64,000 nucleotides of DNA. It comes from Actinomycetes bacterium (lineage in GTDB: Bacteria; Actinomycetota; Actinomycetes; Actinomycetales; Microbacteriaceae). Below, piece by piece: positions 16,364-27,136 of this stretch; within the stretch, counting starts at the first letter, position 1; the number at the start of each line of letters is the position of its first letter. The DNA lies in the NCBI GenBank assembly GCA_023431405.1, contig JAEYVZ010000049.1, positions 124,001-188,000 of the forward strand, in the 5' to 3' direction. The notes beneath the pieces were generated by a model. It did no database searches and was not told the origin of the DNA. It saw only the letters and a list, made by a program, of their open reading frames with translations. The position numbers were made by a program, and so were the translations under genes.

Positions 16364-17781
16364 CAGCCGACGGATCCTTCCATGCCCATCTCGATGAGCT
16401 TGTTCAGCTCGAGGGCGTACTCCATGGGCAGCTCGCGGGCGATCGGCTCGATGAAGCCGCGCACGATCATCGCCATGGCCTCGTCTTCGGGCATGCCGCG
16501 GCTCATCAGGTAGAACAGCTGCTCCTCGCTCACCTTCGACACCGTCGCCTCGTGACCGAGCTGCACGTCATCGACGCGGATGTCGATGGCCGGGTAGGTG
16601 TCGGAGCGGGAGATTGTGTCGACCAGGAGCGCGTCGCAGCGCACCGTGTTGGCCGAGTGGTGGGCGTTCGCATCGACGCGCACCTCGCCGCGGTAGCCGG
16701 CGCGACCGCCGCCGCGGGCGATCGACTTCGACACGATCGACGACTGCGTGTAGGGCGCCATGTGGATCATCTTCGCGCCGGCATCCTGGTGCTGTCCGGG
16801 ACCTGCGAATGCCACCGACAGCGTCTCGCCCTTGGCGTGCTCGCCCATGAGGTAGATGGAGGGGTACTTCATCGTCACCTTGGAGCCGATGTTGCCGTCG
16901 ACCCATTCCATCGTCGCGCCCTCGTGGGCCACGGCCCGCTTGGTGACGAGGTTGTAGACGTTGTTCGACCAGTTCTGGATCGTCGTGTAGCGCACGCGGG
17001 CGTTCTTCTTCACGATGATCTCGACGACGGCCGAGTGGAGCGAGTCGCTCTTGTAGATCGGCGCCGTGCAGCCCTCGATGTAGTGCACGTAGGAGCCCTC
17101 GTCGGCGATGATCAGCGTGCGCTCGAACTGCCCCATGTTCTCGGTGTTGATGCGGAAGTACGCCTGGAGCGGGATCTCCACGTGGACGCCCGGCGGAACG
17201 TAGACGAACGACCCGCCCGACCACACCGCCGTGTTGAGCGCGGCGAACTTGTTGTCGCCCGCGGGGATCACGGTGCCGAAGTACTCCTCGAAGAACTCGG
17301 GGTGCTCACGCAGCGCCGTGTCGGTGTCCATGAAGATGACGCCCTGCTGCTCGAGGTCCTCGCGGATCTGGTGGTACACGACCTCGGACTCGTACTGCGC
17401 GGCGACGCCGGCGACCAGGCGCTGACGCTCCGCCTCGGGGATGCCGAGCTTCTCGTACGTGTTGCGGATGTCTTCGGGGAGGTCCTCCCACGACTGCGCC
17501 TGCTTCTCGGTGGAGCGCACGAAGTACTTGATGTTGTCGAAGTCGATGTCCGACAGGTCGGCGCCCCAGGTGGGCATCGGCTTGCGCTCGAAGAGCTGCA
17601 GGCCCTTGAGGCGGGTCTTCAGCATCCATTCCGGCTCCGACTTGAGGGCGGAGATGTCGCGGACCACGGCATCGCTGAGACCGCGCCGCGCGCTCGCTCC
17701 GGCAGCGTCGGCGTCGTGCCATCCGAACTCGTAGACGCCCAGGCCATCGAGCTCCGGACGGTCGATCAGAACATCCGACAT
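16363..17781 (-). CDS. sufB: SUF Fe-S scaffold protein SufB
   Basis: The 472-residue main scaffold of the SUF system shows [33 protein letters not shown] and the C-terminal [22 protein letters not shown], all standard SufB features. The Cys in the YIEGCTAP segment is a conserved candidate for sulfur or cluster handling. It is the first gene of the operon. The ATG follows AAAGGAGGT at a good distance. The long leader contains a large imperfect hairpin about 40 nt upstream. No SufR-type regulator gene is adjacent. Confidence 0.95.
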   Translation of the reverse strand: MSDVLIDRPELDGLGVYEFGWHDADAAGASARRGLSDAVVRDISALKSEPEWMLKTRLKGLQLFERKPMPTWGADLSDIDFDNIKYFVRSTEKQAQSWEDLPEDIRNTYEKLGIPEAERQRLVAGVAAQYESEVVYHQIREDLEQQGVIFMDTDTALREHPEFFEEYFGTVIPAGDNKFAALNTAVWSGGSFVYVPPGVHVEIPLQAYFRINTENMGQFERTLIIADEGSYVHYIEGCTAPIYKSDSLHSAVVEIIVKKNARVRYTTIQNWSNNVYNLVTKRAVAHEGATMEWVDGNIGSKVTMKYPSIYLMGEHAKGETLSVAFAGPGQHQDAGAKMIHMAPYTQSSIVSKSIARGGGRAGYRGEVRVDANAHHSANTVRCDALLVDTISRSDTYPAIDIRVDDVQLGHEATVSKVSEEQLFYLMSRGMPEDEAMAMIVRGFIEPIARELPMEYALELNKLIEMGMEGSVG

Positions 17782-17820
17782 GGGTTACCTCCTTTTGGGC
17801 CGCAACGGTGTCATCCGCTC

Positions 17821-17862
17821 CGGCATTCCCTTCTCCTCGGGAGTGGGCGAGGAAGGGATGCC
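17821..17862 (-). promoter_or_regulatory. Imperfect hairpin in the sufB leader region
   Basis: CGGCATTCCCTTCTCCTCG (17821-17839) and CGAGGAAGGGATGCCG (17848-17862) pair as CGGCAT, CCCTT and CCTCG blocks with a 1-nt and a 2-nt bulge and an 8-nt loop. In the minus-strand leader it ends about 40 nt before the sufB ATG. It may be an RNA control element or a binding site; no family is recognised. The rest of the 271-bp gap holds only candidate divergent promoters, such as TAGACT near 17934 toward ctaA. Confidence 0.5.
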
Positions 17863-18052
17863 GCTTTCAGGGCCGCTCATGTTGTGTTTCCGCTCGAAGC
17901 TTCGGACGGAACAGGCGCCTGACAGCGCGCCTAGACTGGGATGGACGGACGGCGCATCGCGCATCCGTCACCACCCCTTGAGTCTACAGGCAACGCCCAC
18001 CCCGTGGCGTGCCGGAGGGCCCGCCGAAGGCCCCACCACAGGAGGCGACCGC

Positions 18053-19018
18053 ATGTCCGACGTGCTCACCGACAGCACCGCGACGAGCCCGCGACGCGAG
18101 ACGCGATGGACGCGTCTGACCGGGAAGCTGCCCACGCGCCTGGGGCGCTTCGCGCGAGTGGTGTCGTGGCTGGTGCTGGCGAGCAACATCCTCATCGTGG
18201 GAACGGGCGGCCTCGTCCGCCTCACCGGCTCGGGCATGGGATGCGAGACCTGGCCGTACTGCACGGCCGACTCGCTCGTCCCCACCGAGGAGATGGGTAT
18301 CCACGGCCTCATCGAGTTCGGCAACCGCACGCTCACGGGTGTCCTCGTGGTCGTCGCGCTCCTGGCGTTCCTCTCCGTCGTGCGGCTTCAGCCGCGCCGC
18401 CGCGACCTGATCGGTCTGACGCTCGCCAACGGCTTGGGAATCATCCTCCAGGCCGTCATCGGCGGCATCACTGTGTGGATGCACCTGCACCCGAGCATCG
18501 TCGGCCTCCACTACCTCATCTCCGCCGCCCTCGTCGCCGTCTCCACCGTCTACGTCTGGCGCGTGCACTCCCCCGCCGGCCCGTACGCTCTCGGCGTGAC
18601 CCGGGGCTACGCGCTGCTGGCCCAGGCGACGGCGCTGGCGGTCGCCGTCACGGTGGTCGTCGGCATCCTGCTCACCGGTGCCGGCCCCCACGCAGGCGAC
18701 GACGCCGCCGCACGCAACGGTCTCGATCCTGTGTTCTGGCAGCACGTGCACAGCTGGCCGGCGTACGTCACCTTCGGCCTGACGCTCCTGCTGCTGCTCG
18801 CGTCGCTGCGCCAGCCGCGCGCCCTCGCGCTCACCCGGTGGGTCGGTGCGCTGCTGGCCGTCGAACTGGTCCAGATCGGCGTCGGCCTGTGGCAGGCGCG
18901 CACGGGGCTTCCGATCGTGCTCGTGAACATCCACATGGTGCTGGCGGTCGCGCTCGTCGCCGCCATGACCGCCGCGCTCGTGCATACGACTCACCCGGTT
19001 CGCACAGGCGCTTCATAG
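18053..19018 (+). CDS. ctaA: Heme A synthase CtaA/COX15
   Basis: The 321-residue membrane protein has about eight helices. Candidate haem-ligand histidines lie in HGLIEFGNR, LHYLISA, QHVHSW and VNIHMVL, the paired positions of CtaA/Cox15. It oxidises haem O to haem A for cytochrome aa3 oxidase. The CETWPYC segment gives the extracellular cysteine pair common in bacterial CtaA. The ATG at 18053 is preceded by AGGAGG. CtaB, which makes haem O, is encoded 0.6 kb downstream on the other strand. Confidence 0.93.
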   Translation: MSDVLTDSTATSPRRETRWTRLTGKLPTRLGRFARVVSWLVLASNILIVGTGGLVRLTGSGMGCETWPYCTADSLVPTEEMGIHGLIEFGNRTLTGVLVVVALLAFLSVVRLQPRRRDLIGLTLANGLGIILQAVIGGITVWMHLHPSIVGLHYLISAALVAVSTVYVWRVHSPAGPYALGVTRGYALLAQATALAVAVTVVVGILLTGAGPHAGDDAAARNGLDPVFWQHVHSWPAYVTFGLTLLLLLASLRQPRALALTRWVGALLAVELVQIGVGLWQARTGLPIVLVNIHMVLAVALVAAMTAALVHTTHPVRTGAS

Positions 19019-19078
19019 CCGACGCATCGGACGTACACGGGTCGGCCTCCCAGAGTGTCGTGGTGCCGCTCTTCCGCG

Positions 19079-19099
19079 GCGCCGCGTCGCGAGCGGCGC
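19079..19099 (+). terminator. Possible terminator hairpin after ctaA
   Basis: GCGCCGC (19079-19085) pairs perfectly with GCGGCGC (19093-19099) around a 7-nt loop, 60 bp past the ctaA stop and 25 bp before the next start. There is no T tract; it could instead be a leader structure of the next gene. Confidence 0.35.
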
Positions 19100-19123
19100 G
19101 AGACACACTCGCAAGGAGCACCG

Positions 19124-19537
19124 ATGACCACGTCCCCCCGCCTTTCCCGCAGCATCCCGTTCTGGCTTCTGATCGCCGGATCGCTCGGATCGCTCGCCGG
19201 CGGCGCCTACCTGCTCGTCGACCGTCTCGGCGGGATGGATGCGCGTCTGACCGACGGCACCGCCACCACCAACGACGTCTACGTCGGTCAGGTCTGGGCC
19301 GTCTTCGGCGCCATCCTGATCGGTGTCGGCATCCTCGGCCTGGCGCTCGCCCTGACCGTGGGCGCACTGCGCACCGTCGTCTCCGGCCGGACCGTCGCCG
19401 CCGAGGCGGCTCCTGTCGTCGAGCAGACGGACGCTGAGGAGCACCCCACGACGGAGCACGCGGAGGACGCCGTCGTTTCTCGCGGCGCCACCGGAGCTGT
19501 CGTCGATGAGGAGATCGACACCCCGGTCGCCCGCTGA
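19124..19537 (+). CDS. Two-helix membrane protein of unknown function
   Basis: The 137-residue protein has helices at about 11-32 and 55-85, with a short extracytoplasmic loop and an acidic, Glu/Ala/Val-rich tail of about 50 residues. The ATG is preceded by AAGGAG. Codon use matches the neighbours. I do not recognise a domain. Its position between ctaA and ctaB is compatible with an accessory oxidase role, but nothing in the sequence shows that. Confidence 0.75.
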   Translation: MTTSPRLSRSIPFWLLIAGSLGSLAGGAYLLVDRLGGMDARLTDGTATTNDVYVGQVWAVFGAILIGVGILGLALALTVGALRTVVSGRTVAAEAAPVVEQTDAEEHPTTEHAEDAVVSRGATGAVVDEEIDTPVAR

Positions 19538-19547
19538 TCCCCAACCA

Positions 19548-19587
19548 CGCGGGGCGGTGCCCGGTTCACGCCCGGTGGCGCCCCGCG
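19548..19587. terminator. Terminator between convergent genes
   Basis: CGCGGGGCG (19548-19556) pairs perfectly with CGCCCCGCG (19579-19587), with a 22-nt loop that includes further G/C complementarity. It lies 11 bp after the small membrane protein and 8 bp after the ctaB stop. Confidence 0.6.
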
Positions 19588-19594
19588 GGTCGGA

Positions 19595-20527
19595 TCAGAA
19601 CGGCAGGAGCGGGTCGACCGCGATGGCGACGAACAGCAGGGTCAGGTACGTGATGGACGCGTGGAACACGCGCATCGGCCTGGCCTGCTCGCCGCGCACC
19701 GCGCGGCTGTAGAGCACATGCGACTCGTAGATGAACCATCCGCCGAAGACGACGGCGGAGACGGTGTAGACGAGCCCCATCGGCGCGACGGGGATGAGCA
19801 GCAACGACGACGCGACGGTCGCCCAGGCATAGAGGATGACCTGCAGGCCGACCTGCTGCCCGCCGCGGGTGGCGCCCAGCATCGGCACGTCGACGTCGGC
19901 GTAGTCGCCCTTGTACTTCATGGACAGCGGCCAGTAGTGCGGCGGGGTCCACAGGAAGACGAGGAGGAAGAGGATGAACGGCGTCCAGCTGAGAGAGCCC
20001 GTGACGGCTGACCAGCCGATGAGCACGGGGAAGCATCCCGCGATGCCGCCCCACACGATGTTCTGCTCGGTGCGGCGCTTGAGGATCATCGTGTAGACGA
20101 CGACGTAGAAGAAGATCGCGAAGACGCTGAGCGCAGCGGCGAGCCAGTTCGTCGTCACCAGGAGCCACACGGTGGACAGCACCGCGAGCGTCCACGAGAA
20201 CACGAGAGCGCTGCGGGGCGAGACCTCGCCCGTCACGAGAGGCCGCTTGTCGGTGCGGTGCATGTGCGCATCGATGTCGCGATCGAGGTACATGTTGAAC
20301 GCCGCGGCCGATCCTGCACTCATCGACCCGCCGATGACGGTGGCCAGCACCAGCCACAGGTCGGGCAGCCCGCCCTGCGCAAGGATCATGACGGGGACGG
20401 TCGTGACGAGCAGAAGCTCCAGCACCCGGGGCTTCGTCAGCTGCACGTAGGCCGCGATCGTGCGCCGGAAGGAGCGCTCCGCGGATGCCGGGCGCACCGT
20501 CTCGGCGCGCGCGGGCGTCGTCGTCAT
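19595..20527 (-). CDS. ctaB: Protoheme IX farnesyltransferase CtaB (heme O synthase)
   Basis: The 310-residue UbiA-family prenyltransferase has about nine helices. The first Asp-rich motif is seen in [20 protein letters not shown], and a second in the [12 protein letters not shown] region. It adds a farnesyl group to haem B to give haem O, the substrate of CtaA. I start at the ATG at 20527 because GGAG lies 8 nt upstream; a GTG at 20557 would add ten residues. It is divergent from the tkt operon. Confidence 0.93.
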   Translation of the reverse strand: MTTTPARAETVRPASAERSFRRTIAAYVQLTKPRVLELLLVTTVPVMILAQGGLPDLWLVLATVIGGSMSAGSAAAFNMYLDRDIDAHMHRTDKRPLVTGEVSPRSALVFSWTLAVLSTVWLLVTTNWLAAALSVFAIFFYVVVYTMILKRRTEQNIVWGGIAGCFPVLIGWSAVTGSLSWTPFILFLLVFLWTPPHYWPLSMKYKGDYADVDVPMLGATRGGQQVGLQVILYAWATVASSLLLIPVAPMGLVYTVSAVVFGGWFIYESHVLYSRAVRGEQARPMRVFHASITYLTLLFVAIAVDPLLPF

Positions 20528-20737
20528 GTCCATCGCTCCCACTGTCTGATCGATCACCCCTCAGTCTATGGCATCCGCTCGAAGGGCCACCCCGAGCACT
20601 CCCGTCGCACGAGACGTCACATGGCCCCGCGCGCATGGCACTTCGATATGCTGTGACAACGTGCGCGCGCGGCGCCGAAGACCACCATCCAACCCCCTCG
20701 AACGGGGGTGTGCCCGCGCCCCGACGAAAGGCGAAGA

Positions 20738-22816
20738 GTGGCAGATCTCCAGTGGGATGACATCGATCGACGCGCGGTGGACACCGCTCGGGTCCTGGCG
20801 GCCGACGCCGTCGAGAAGGTCGGCAACGGCCACCCCGGCACGGCGATGAGTCTCGCCCCCGCCGCCTATCTCCTCTACCAGCGGGTGATGCGCCACGACC
20901 CGGCCGACACCCACTGGCTCGGGCGCGACCGCTTCATCCTCTCGGCCGGACACTCCTCGCTCACGCAGTACGTGCAGCTGTACCTCGGCGGATTCGGCCT
21001 CGAGCTCGACGACCTGAAGTCGCTGCGCACCTGGGGGTCGCTGACGCCGGGCCACCCCGAATACGGTCACACGAAGGGCGTCGAGATCACCACCGGCCCC
21101 CTCGGTCAGGGACTCGCCTCGGCGGTCGGCTTCGCGTACGCCGCCCGCTACGAGCGCGGCCTCTTCGATCCCGAGGCGGCCCCCGGAACGAGCCCGTTCG
21201 ACCACTTCGTCTACGTGATCGCCGGTGACGGCGACCTGCAGGAAGGCGTCACCGCCGAAGCCGGTTCACTCGCGGGCCACCAGCAGCTCGGCAACCTCAT
21301 CGCGATCTACGACTCGAACCAGATCTCGATCGAGGACGACACGAACGTCGCCTTCACGGAAGACGTCCAGCAGCGCTACGAGGCCTACGGCTGGCATGTG
21401 CAGACGGTCGACTGGAAGAAGACCGGCGAGTACGTCGAAGATGTCACCGCCCTGCACGCCGCGATCGAGGCGGCCAAGGGCGAGACCGACAAGCCGTCCC
21501 TCATCATCCTCAAGACGATCATCGGCTGGCCCTCCCCCGGCAAGCAGAACACCGGCAAGATCCACGGCTCGGCACTGGGTGCCGACGAGCTCGCCGCCAC
21601 CAAGAAGGTGCTCGGCTTCGATCCGGAGGAGTCGTTCGTCGTCGCGGACGAGATCATCGCCCACACCCGCGCCCTGAAGGACCGCGCCGCACAGGCGCGC
21701 GCCGCGTGGCAGGAGTCGTTCGACGCGTGGGCCGCGGCCAACCCCGAGCGCAAGGCGCTCCTCGACCGTCTCGAAGCGGGCGCCCTTCCCGACGACCTCA
21801 CCGCTCCGGTGTTCGAAGCGGGCAAGGAGGTCTCCACCCGCGCGGCTTCCGGACAGGTGATCAACGCCCTCGCCGCCCAGCTCCCTGAGCTGTGGGGCGG
21901 ATCGGCCGACCTTGCCGAGTCGAACCTCACGACGATCAAGGATGCGAAGAGCTTCATCCCCGCACAGTGGTCGACGCACGAGTGGTCGGGCGACCCCTAC
22001 GGCCGGGTGCTGCACTTCGGCATCCGCGAGCACGCGATGGGCGCCATCGTCAACGGCATCAAGCTCCACGGTCCGACGCGCCCCTTCGGTGGCACGTTCC
22101 TGATCTTCAGCGACTACATGCGTCCTGCCGTGCGCCTCGCGGCGCTGATGGACATCGCGTCGATCTTCGTGTGGACCCACGACTCGGTCGCTCTCGGTGA
22201 GGACGGCCCGACCCACCAGCCCATCGAGCAGCTCTCGTCGCTGCGACTCATCCCGAACTTCACGGTCGTCCGGCCCGCCGACGCGAACGAGACCTCCGCC
22301 GCCTGGCTGGAGATCGTCCGTCGCCAGGGAGGACCGGTCGGCATCGCCCTCACGCGACAGAACATCCCCGTGTTCCCGCGCGACGAGGACGGATTCGCCT
22401 CCACCGACGGTGTCGCCAAGGGCGCGTACGTGCTCATCGACGCCGACGGCGGCACGCCCGACGTGATCCTCATCGCCACCGGGTCGGAAGTTCAGCTTGC
22501 CGTCGCGGCCCGCGAAACGCTCGCCGCGGAAGGCATCAAGGCGCGCGTCGTCTCGGCGCCGTCGCTCGAGTGGTTCGCCGAGCAGGACGACGCCTACCGC
22601 GAGAGCGTGCTGCCGGCGGCGATCACCGCTCGCGTCTCCGTCGAGGCGGGATCCACCCCGCTGTGGCGCTCGATCGTGGGCGACCGCGGCCGCTCGGTCG
22701 GCATCGACCACTTCGGCGCCTCGGCCGACTACAAGACCCTGTTCGAGAAGTTCGGCGTCACCGCCGACGCGGTCGTCGAGGCGGCACGCGCCACGATCGC
22801 CGCGACGGCACGCTAA
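20738..22816 (+). CDS. tkt: Transketolase
   Basis: The 692-residue ThDP enzyme interconverts pentose, triose and hexose phosphates. It has [20 protein letters not shown] near the N-terminus, the ThDP/Mg motif [26 protein letters not shown] (about 173-198) and the pyrimidine-domain segment [18 protein letters not shown]. The GTG at 20738 follows AAGGCGAAGA. It heads a six-gene pentose-phosphate operon. The 210-bp gap upstream separates it from ctaB and holds a TATGCT -10-like element at 20647-20652. Confidence 0.96.
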   Translation: MADLQWDDIDRRAVDTARVLAADAVEKVGNGHPGTAMSLAPAAYLLYQRVMRHDPADTHWLGRDRFILSAGHSSLTQYVQLYLGGFGLELDDLKSLRTWGSLTPGHPEYGHTKGVEITTGPLGQGLASAVGFAYAARYERGLFDPEAAPGTSPFDHFVYVIAGDGDLQEGVTAEAGSLAGHQQLGNLIAIYDSNQISIEDDTNVAFTEDVQQRYEAYGWHVQTVDWKKTGEYVEDVTALHAAIEAAKGETDKPSLIILKTIIGWPSPGKQNTGKIHGSALGADELAATKKVLGFDPEESFVVADEIIAHTRALKDRAAQARAAWQESFDAWAAANPERKALLDRLEAGALPDDLTAPVFEAGKEVSTRAASGQVINALAAQLPELWGGSADLAESNLTTIKDAKSFIPAQWSTHEWSGDPYGRVLHFGIREHAMGAIVNGIKLHGPTRPFGGTFLIFSDYMRPAVRLAALMDIASIFVWTHDSVALGEDGPTHQPIEQLSSLRLIPNFTVVRPADANETSAAWLEIVRRQGGPVGIALTRQNIPVFPRDEDGFASTDGVAKGAYVLIDADGGTPDVILIATGSEVQLAVAARETLAAEGIKARVVSAPSLEWFAEQDDAYRESVLPAAITARVSVEAGSTPLWRSIVGDRGRSVGIDHFGASADYKTLFEKFGVTADAVVEAARATIAATAR

Positions 22817-22825
22817 GGAGAACGC

Positions 22826-23950
22826 ATGACCACCCCCACTGAGCAGCTGTCCCAGGCCGGCGTCAGCATCTGGCTCGACGACCTGTCGCGCTCTCGCATC
22901 ACGTCCGGCAACCTCGCCGAGCTCATCTCGTCGCGCACCGTCTCCGGCGTCACGACGAATCCGTCCATCTTCCAGGCCGCGATCGGCAACAAGGAGGACG
23001 ACTCGTACGACGAAGCGCTGCACGCGCTCGCAGCGGAGGGCGCCGACGCCGACGCCGCGATCTTCGCACTGACGACCGACGACGTGCGCAACGCCGCCGA
23101 TGTCTTCCGCCCCGTCTACGAGGCGACCGGCGGCGTGGACGGACGTGTCTCGATCGAGGTGTCCCCGGATCTCGCACACGACACGGAGGCCACCGTCGCG
23201 GAAGCGAAGAAGCTGTGGGAGGTCGTCGACCGCCCCAACACGCTGATCAAGATCCCCGCCACCAAGGCCGGGCTTCCCGCCATCACCGAGGTGATCGCTG
23301 CCGGTATCTCCGTGAACGTGACTCTCATCTTCTCGCTCGAGCGGTATGCAGAGGTCATCGACGCCTACCTCTCCGGTCTGGAGCGTGCACGTGACGCCGG
23401 CATCGACCTCTCCGGCATCCACTCGGTGGCGTCGTTCTTCGTCTCACGCGTCGACACGGAGGTCGACAAGCGGCTCACCGCGATCGGCACGGAGTCGGCG
23501 CTCGAGCTGAAGAGCCTCGCCGGGGTGGCCAACGCACGGCTCGCCTACGAGCTGTACGAGAAGACGTTCGCCGAACCGCGCGCACAGGCGCTCGTCACGG
23601 CCGGAGCCAACGTGCAGCGTCCGCTGTGGGCATCGACCGGCGTCAAGGACCCCGCACTTCCCGACACGCTGTACGTGACGGAGCTCGTCGCCCCCGGCAC
23701 CGTCAACACGATGCCCGAGAAGACGCTCGAGGCCACCTTCGACCACGGCGTCGTCAGCGGAGACACCGTCACCGGTGCCTACGCGGGAGCTCACGACGTG
23801 TTCGACCGCCTGGCTGCGGTCGGGATCGACTTCGCCGACGTCACCCAGCAGCTGGAAGACGAAGGCGTGGAGAAGTTCATCGTGTCGTGGCACGACCTGC
23901 AGTCGACCGTCTCCACCGCGCTGAGCGCCTCGCGGGAGAGCAGCCTTTGA
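22826..23950 (+). CDS. tal: Transaldolase
   Basis: The 374-residue enzyme has the Schiff-base Lys142 in [12 protein letters not shown] and the family opening SIWLDDLSR...[13 protein letters not shown]. It belongs to the longer actinobacterial transaldolase class. It transfers dihydroxyacetone between sedoheptulose-7-phosphate and glyceraldehyde-3-phosphate. It begins 9 bp after tkt with AAGGAGA upstream. Its stop overlaps the TTG start of pgi. Confidence 0.95.
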   Translation: MTTPTEQLSQAGVSIWLDDLSRSRITSGNLAELISSRTVSGVTTNPSIFQAAIGNKEDDSYDEALHALAAEGADADAAIFALTTDDVRNAADVFRPVYEATGGVDGRVSIEVSPDLAHDTEATVAEAKKLWEVVDRPNTLIKIPATKAGLPAITEVIAAGISVNVTLIFSLERYAEVIDAYLSGLERARDAGIDLSGIHSVASFFVSRVDTEVDKRLTAIGTESALELKSLAGVANARLAYELYEKTFAEPRAQALVTAGANVQRPLWASTGVKDPALPDTLYVTELVAPGTVNTMPEKTLEATFDHGVVSGDTVTGAYAGAHDVFDRLAAVGIDFADVTQQLEDEGVEKFIVSWHDLQSTVSTALSASRESSL

Positions 23951-25572
23951 GCTTCGAGATCCACGTCTCCGGACACGTCGAGAGCGTCGTCGCGCACACG
24001 CTCCCGGGGCTCGTCGAGAGCCTGATCGCCAGCGGGATCACCGCGGGCGACGCAGACCTGTGGGGGCCCGACGCCGCCGCGGAGGCCTCACGACGCCTCG
24101 GTTGGGTGCGGGCCGTATCGACCTCTCGTCCGCTCGTACCGGAGATCCTTGCGCTGCGGGCCGACCTGCACTCTCGTGGCCTCACGCGGATCGTGCTCGC
24201 CGGCATGGGCGGGTCGTCGCTGGCCCCCGAGGTCATCGCACGGACGGCCGGGGTTCCCCTCGTCATCCTCGACTCGACGGCCCCGGGTCAGGTGCTGGCC
24301 GCCATCGACGGCGAGGCCGGAGCGGGGCTGCGCGACACCGTGCTGGTCGTCGCGTCGAAGTCGGGCAACACGGTCGAGACCGACGCCGCCCGCCGCGCTT
24401 TCGAAGCAGCCTGGCGCGACCTCGGCATCGATCCCGCGGAGCGCATCGTCGTCGTGACCGATCCCGGATCACCGTTGGAGACGCTCGCGCTCGACTCGGG
24501 CTACCGTGTCTTCACCGCCGATCCTGAGGTCGGCGGCCGCTACTCCGCTCTCACCGCGTTCGGGCTCGTGCCCGCGGGCCTCGCCGGCGCCGATATCTCG
24601 GAGCTCCTCGATGAGGCGGAAGCGACGCTCCTCGAGGTCGCGATCGACGATCCTCGAAACCCCGCGCTCGTGCTCGCTGCCGCCATCGCCGGCACCGACG
24701 GCCAGCATCCTCGGCGTGACAAGCTCGGACTCGTGAGCGACGGCACCCACATCGACGGGCTGCCTGACTGGATCGAGCAGCTCATCGCAGAGTCGACGGG
24801 CAAGAACGGCACCGGCATCCTGCCCATCGTGCTGCTTCCTGTGTCGCCCGAAGTGGAGGAGCCCCACTCAGACGTGCAGATCGTGCGTCTCGTCGATGAC
24901 GCGGAGCATTTCCGGCTCCTCGAGTCGCACCCCGACGAGGTGCTCGTGAGCGGTTCGCTCGGTGCGCAGTTCGTGGTGTGGGAGTACGCCACGGCGATCG
25001 CCGGGCAGCTGCTCGGCATCAACCCGTTCGATCAGCCCGATGTCGAATCGGCCAAGACGGCCGCCCGCGGCCTCCTGCAGTCACGACCTGAGGCGGAGCC
25101 GCCCGCGTTCGTCGAGTCGGGCATCGAAGTGCGGTCCTCGGATGCGGCCCTCCTCGCCTCGGGCACCCTCGCCGGAGTCCTCGATGCCCTGTGGGCGCGG
25201 ATGTCTCCGCTCGGCTATGCCTCTATTCAGGCCTATGTCGATCGCGTCGCACTCCCGCAGCTTGCCGGACTCCGCGAACTGGTCGCCGCCCGCAGCGGCC
25301 GCCCGACGACGTTCGGGTGGGGACCGCGGTTCCTCCACTCGACCGGCCAGTTCCACAAGGGCGGACCGGCCGAGGGCGTGTTCCTCCAGATCCTGGAGTC
25401 GGGCGATGTCGACCTCGAGATCCCGGGACTCCCCTTCACTTTCAGCGAGCTTATCCGCGCCCAGGCCACCGGCGATGCCCACGTGCTCGCCGCCCACGGC
25501 CGCCCGGTCGTGACCCTCACCCTCACCGACCCGCAGGTCGAGGTCGTCTCGCTTTTCGAAGCATCACAGTAG
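23947..25572 (+). CDS. pgi: Glucose-6-phosphate isomerase
   Basis: The 541-residue SIS-fold protein has [15 protein letters not shown] and [15 protein letters not shown], the sugar-phosphate-binding loops of Pgi. Later segments are [21 protein letters not shown], as in actinobacterial enzymes, and it is placed between tal and zwf. It starts at a TTG that overlaps the tal stop (TTGA), with GGGAGAG at the right distance; no ATG or GTG is better placed. It links glycolysis to the oxidative branch encoded next. Confidence 0.92.
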   Translation: MSFEIHVSGHVESVVAHTLPGLVESLIASGITAGDADLWGPDAAAEASRRLGWVRAVSTSRPLVPEILALRADLHSRGLTRIVLAGMGGSSLAPEVIARTAGVPLVILDSTAPGQVLAAIDGEAGAGLRDTVLVVASKSGNTVETDAARRAFEAAWRDLGIDPAERIVVVTDPGSPLETLALDSGYRVFTADPEVGGRYSALTAFGLVPAGLAGADISELLDEAEATLLEVAIDDPRNPALVLAAAIAGTDGQHPRRDKLGLVSDGTHIDGLPDWIEQLIAESTGKNGTGILPIVLLPVSPEVEEPHSDVQIVRLVDDAEHFRLLESHPDEVLVSGSLGAQFVVWEYATAIAGQLLGINPFDQPDVESAKTAARGLLQSRPEAEPPAFVESGIEVRSSDAALLASGTLAGVLDALWARMSPLGYASIQAYVDRVALPQLAGLRELVAARSGRPTTFGWGPRFLHSTGQFHKGGPAEGVFLQILESGDVDLEIPGLPFTFSELIRAQATGDAHVLAAHGRPVVTLTLTDPQVEVVSLFEASQ

Positions 25573-25588
25573 GAACAGAGAAATATCG

Positions 25589-27136
25589 ATGACTGTCGAG
25601 ATCTCGCGCGGCTCGAACCCGCTGCGCGACCCCGATGACCGGCGCCTCAACCGCATCGCCGGCCCCAGCGCCCTCGTGATCTTCGGCGTGACCGGAGATC
25701 TGTCGCGCAAGAAGCTCATGCCTGCCGTCTACGACCTCGCGAATCGTGGCCTTCTTCCTCCCGGGTTCGCGCTCGTGGGCTTCGCCCGACGAGACTGGGA
25801 AGACCAGGACTTCGCGCAGGTCGTCTACGACGCCGTACGCCAGAACGCGCGCACTCCCTTCCGGGAGGAGACGTGGAAGCAGCTGCTTCAGGGCATCCGC
25901 TTCGTGTCGGGCGAGTTCGGCGACGCGGATGCCTTCCGCCGTCTGCGCGAGACCGTCGAACGCCTCGACCGCGAACGGGGCACGATGGGCAACCACGCGT
26001 TCTACCTGTCCATCCCGCCGCGCGATTTCCCCATTGTCGCGAAGCAGCTCAAAGACTCAGGGCTCGTCGACGACGCGAAGAACGACGACACCTGGCGTCG
26101 GGTCGTCATCGAGAAGCCGTTCGGAAGCGACCTGCAGACCGCTCGCGAACTCAACGCAGCGCTCGAGGTCGCCTTCCCCGCAGACTCGATCTTCCGCATC
26201 GACCACTACCTCGGCAAGGAGACCGTCCAGAACATCCTCGCACTGCGGTTCGCGAACGAGCTGTACGAGCCGATCTGGAACGCGAACTACGTCGACCACG
26301 TGCAGATCACGATGGCAGAGGACATCGGCGTCGGTGGCCGAGCGGGGTACTACGACGGCATCGGCGCGGCGCGGGACGTGATCCAGAACCACCTTCTGCA
26401 GCTTCTGGCACTCACCGCCATGGAGGAGCCCATCTCCCTCGACGCGAAAGACCTCCGCGCCGAGAAGGAGAAGGTTCTGGCAGCTGTGCGCCTGCCCGAC
26501 GACCTCTCGACCGCCACGGCACGCGGCCAGTACGCCGGTGGCTGGCAGGGCGGCGAGGAGGTGCCGGCGTTCCTCGATGAAGAGGGGATGAATCCCGACT
26601 CCACGACGGAGACCTACGCCGCGATCAAGCTCGAGATCGCGACCCGCCGCTGGTCGGGAGTGCCGTTCTACCTGCGCACCGGAAAGCGTCTCGGTCGCCG
26701 CGTGACGGAGATCGCCGTGGTGTTCAAGCGTGCGCCGCAGCACCTGTTCCTGCGCAACCAGACCACCGAGCTCGGTCAGAACGCGCTCGTCATCCGGGTG
26801 CAGCCCGACGAAGGCGTCACGATCCGCTTTGGCTCGAAGGTCCCCGGAGCGGCGACCGAGGTGCGCGACGTCACCATGGACTTCGGCTACGGCCACGCAT
26901 TCACCGAGTCGAGCCCCGAAGCCTACGAGCGACTCATCCTCGATGTGCTCCTCGGCGACCCGCCGCTGTTCCCGCGCCACGAAGAGGTCGAGCTGTCGTG
27001 GCGCATCCTCGACCCGGTCGAGGAGTACTGGGCGTCCCTTTCCGAACCGCTGGAGCAGTACTCCCCTGGCTCGTGGGGTCCCTCGTCTGCCGATGAACTT
27101 CTGGCCCGCGACGGCCGCGTCTGGAGGCGCCCGTGA
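25589..27136 (+). CDS. zwf: Glucose-6-phosphate 1-dehydrogenase
   Basis: The 515-residue enzyme has the coenzyme-binding FGVTGDLSRKK (about residues 32-42) and the substrate motif RIDHYLGKE with its catalytic histidine (about 207). The typical GVPFYLRTGKRL segment follows. It oxidises glucose-6-phosphate to the lactone and generates NADPH. It begins 16 bp after pgi with AGGAACAGAG upstream. Its stop overlaps the opcA GTG. The adjacent opcA encodes its assembly factor. Confidence 0.96.
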   Translation: MTVEISRGSNPLRDPDDRRLNRIAGPSALVIFGVTGDLSRKKLMPAVYDLANRGLLPPGFALVGFARRDWEDQDFAQVVYDAVRQNARTPFREETWKQLLQGIRFVSGEFGDADAFRRLRETVERLDRERGTMGNHAFYLSIPPRDFPIVAKQLKDSGLVDDAKNDDTWRRVVIEKPFGSDLQTARELNAALEVAFPADSIFRIDHYLGKETVQNILALRFANELYEPIWNANYVDHVQITMAEDIGVGGRAGYYDGIGAARDVIQNHLLQLLALTAMEEPISLDAKDLRAEKEKVLAAVRLPDDLSTATARGQYAGGWQGGEEVPAFLDEEGMNPDSTTETYAAIKLEIATRRWSGVPFYLRTGKRLGRRVTEIAVVFKRAPQHLFLRNQTTELGQNALVIRVQPDEGVTIRFGSKVPGAATEVRDVTMDFGYGHAFTESSPEAYERLILDVLLGDPPLFPRHEEVELSWRILDPVEEYWASLSEPLEQYSPGSWGPSSADELLARDGRVWRRP

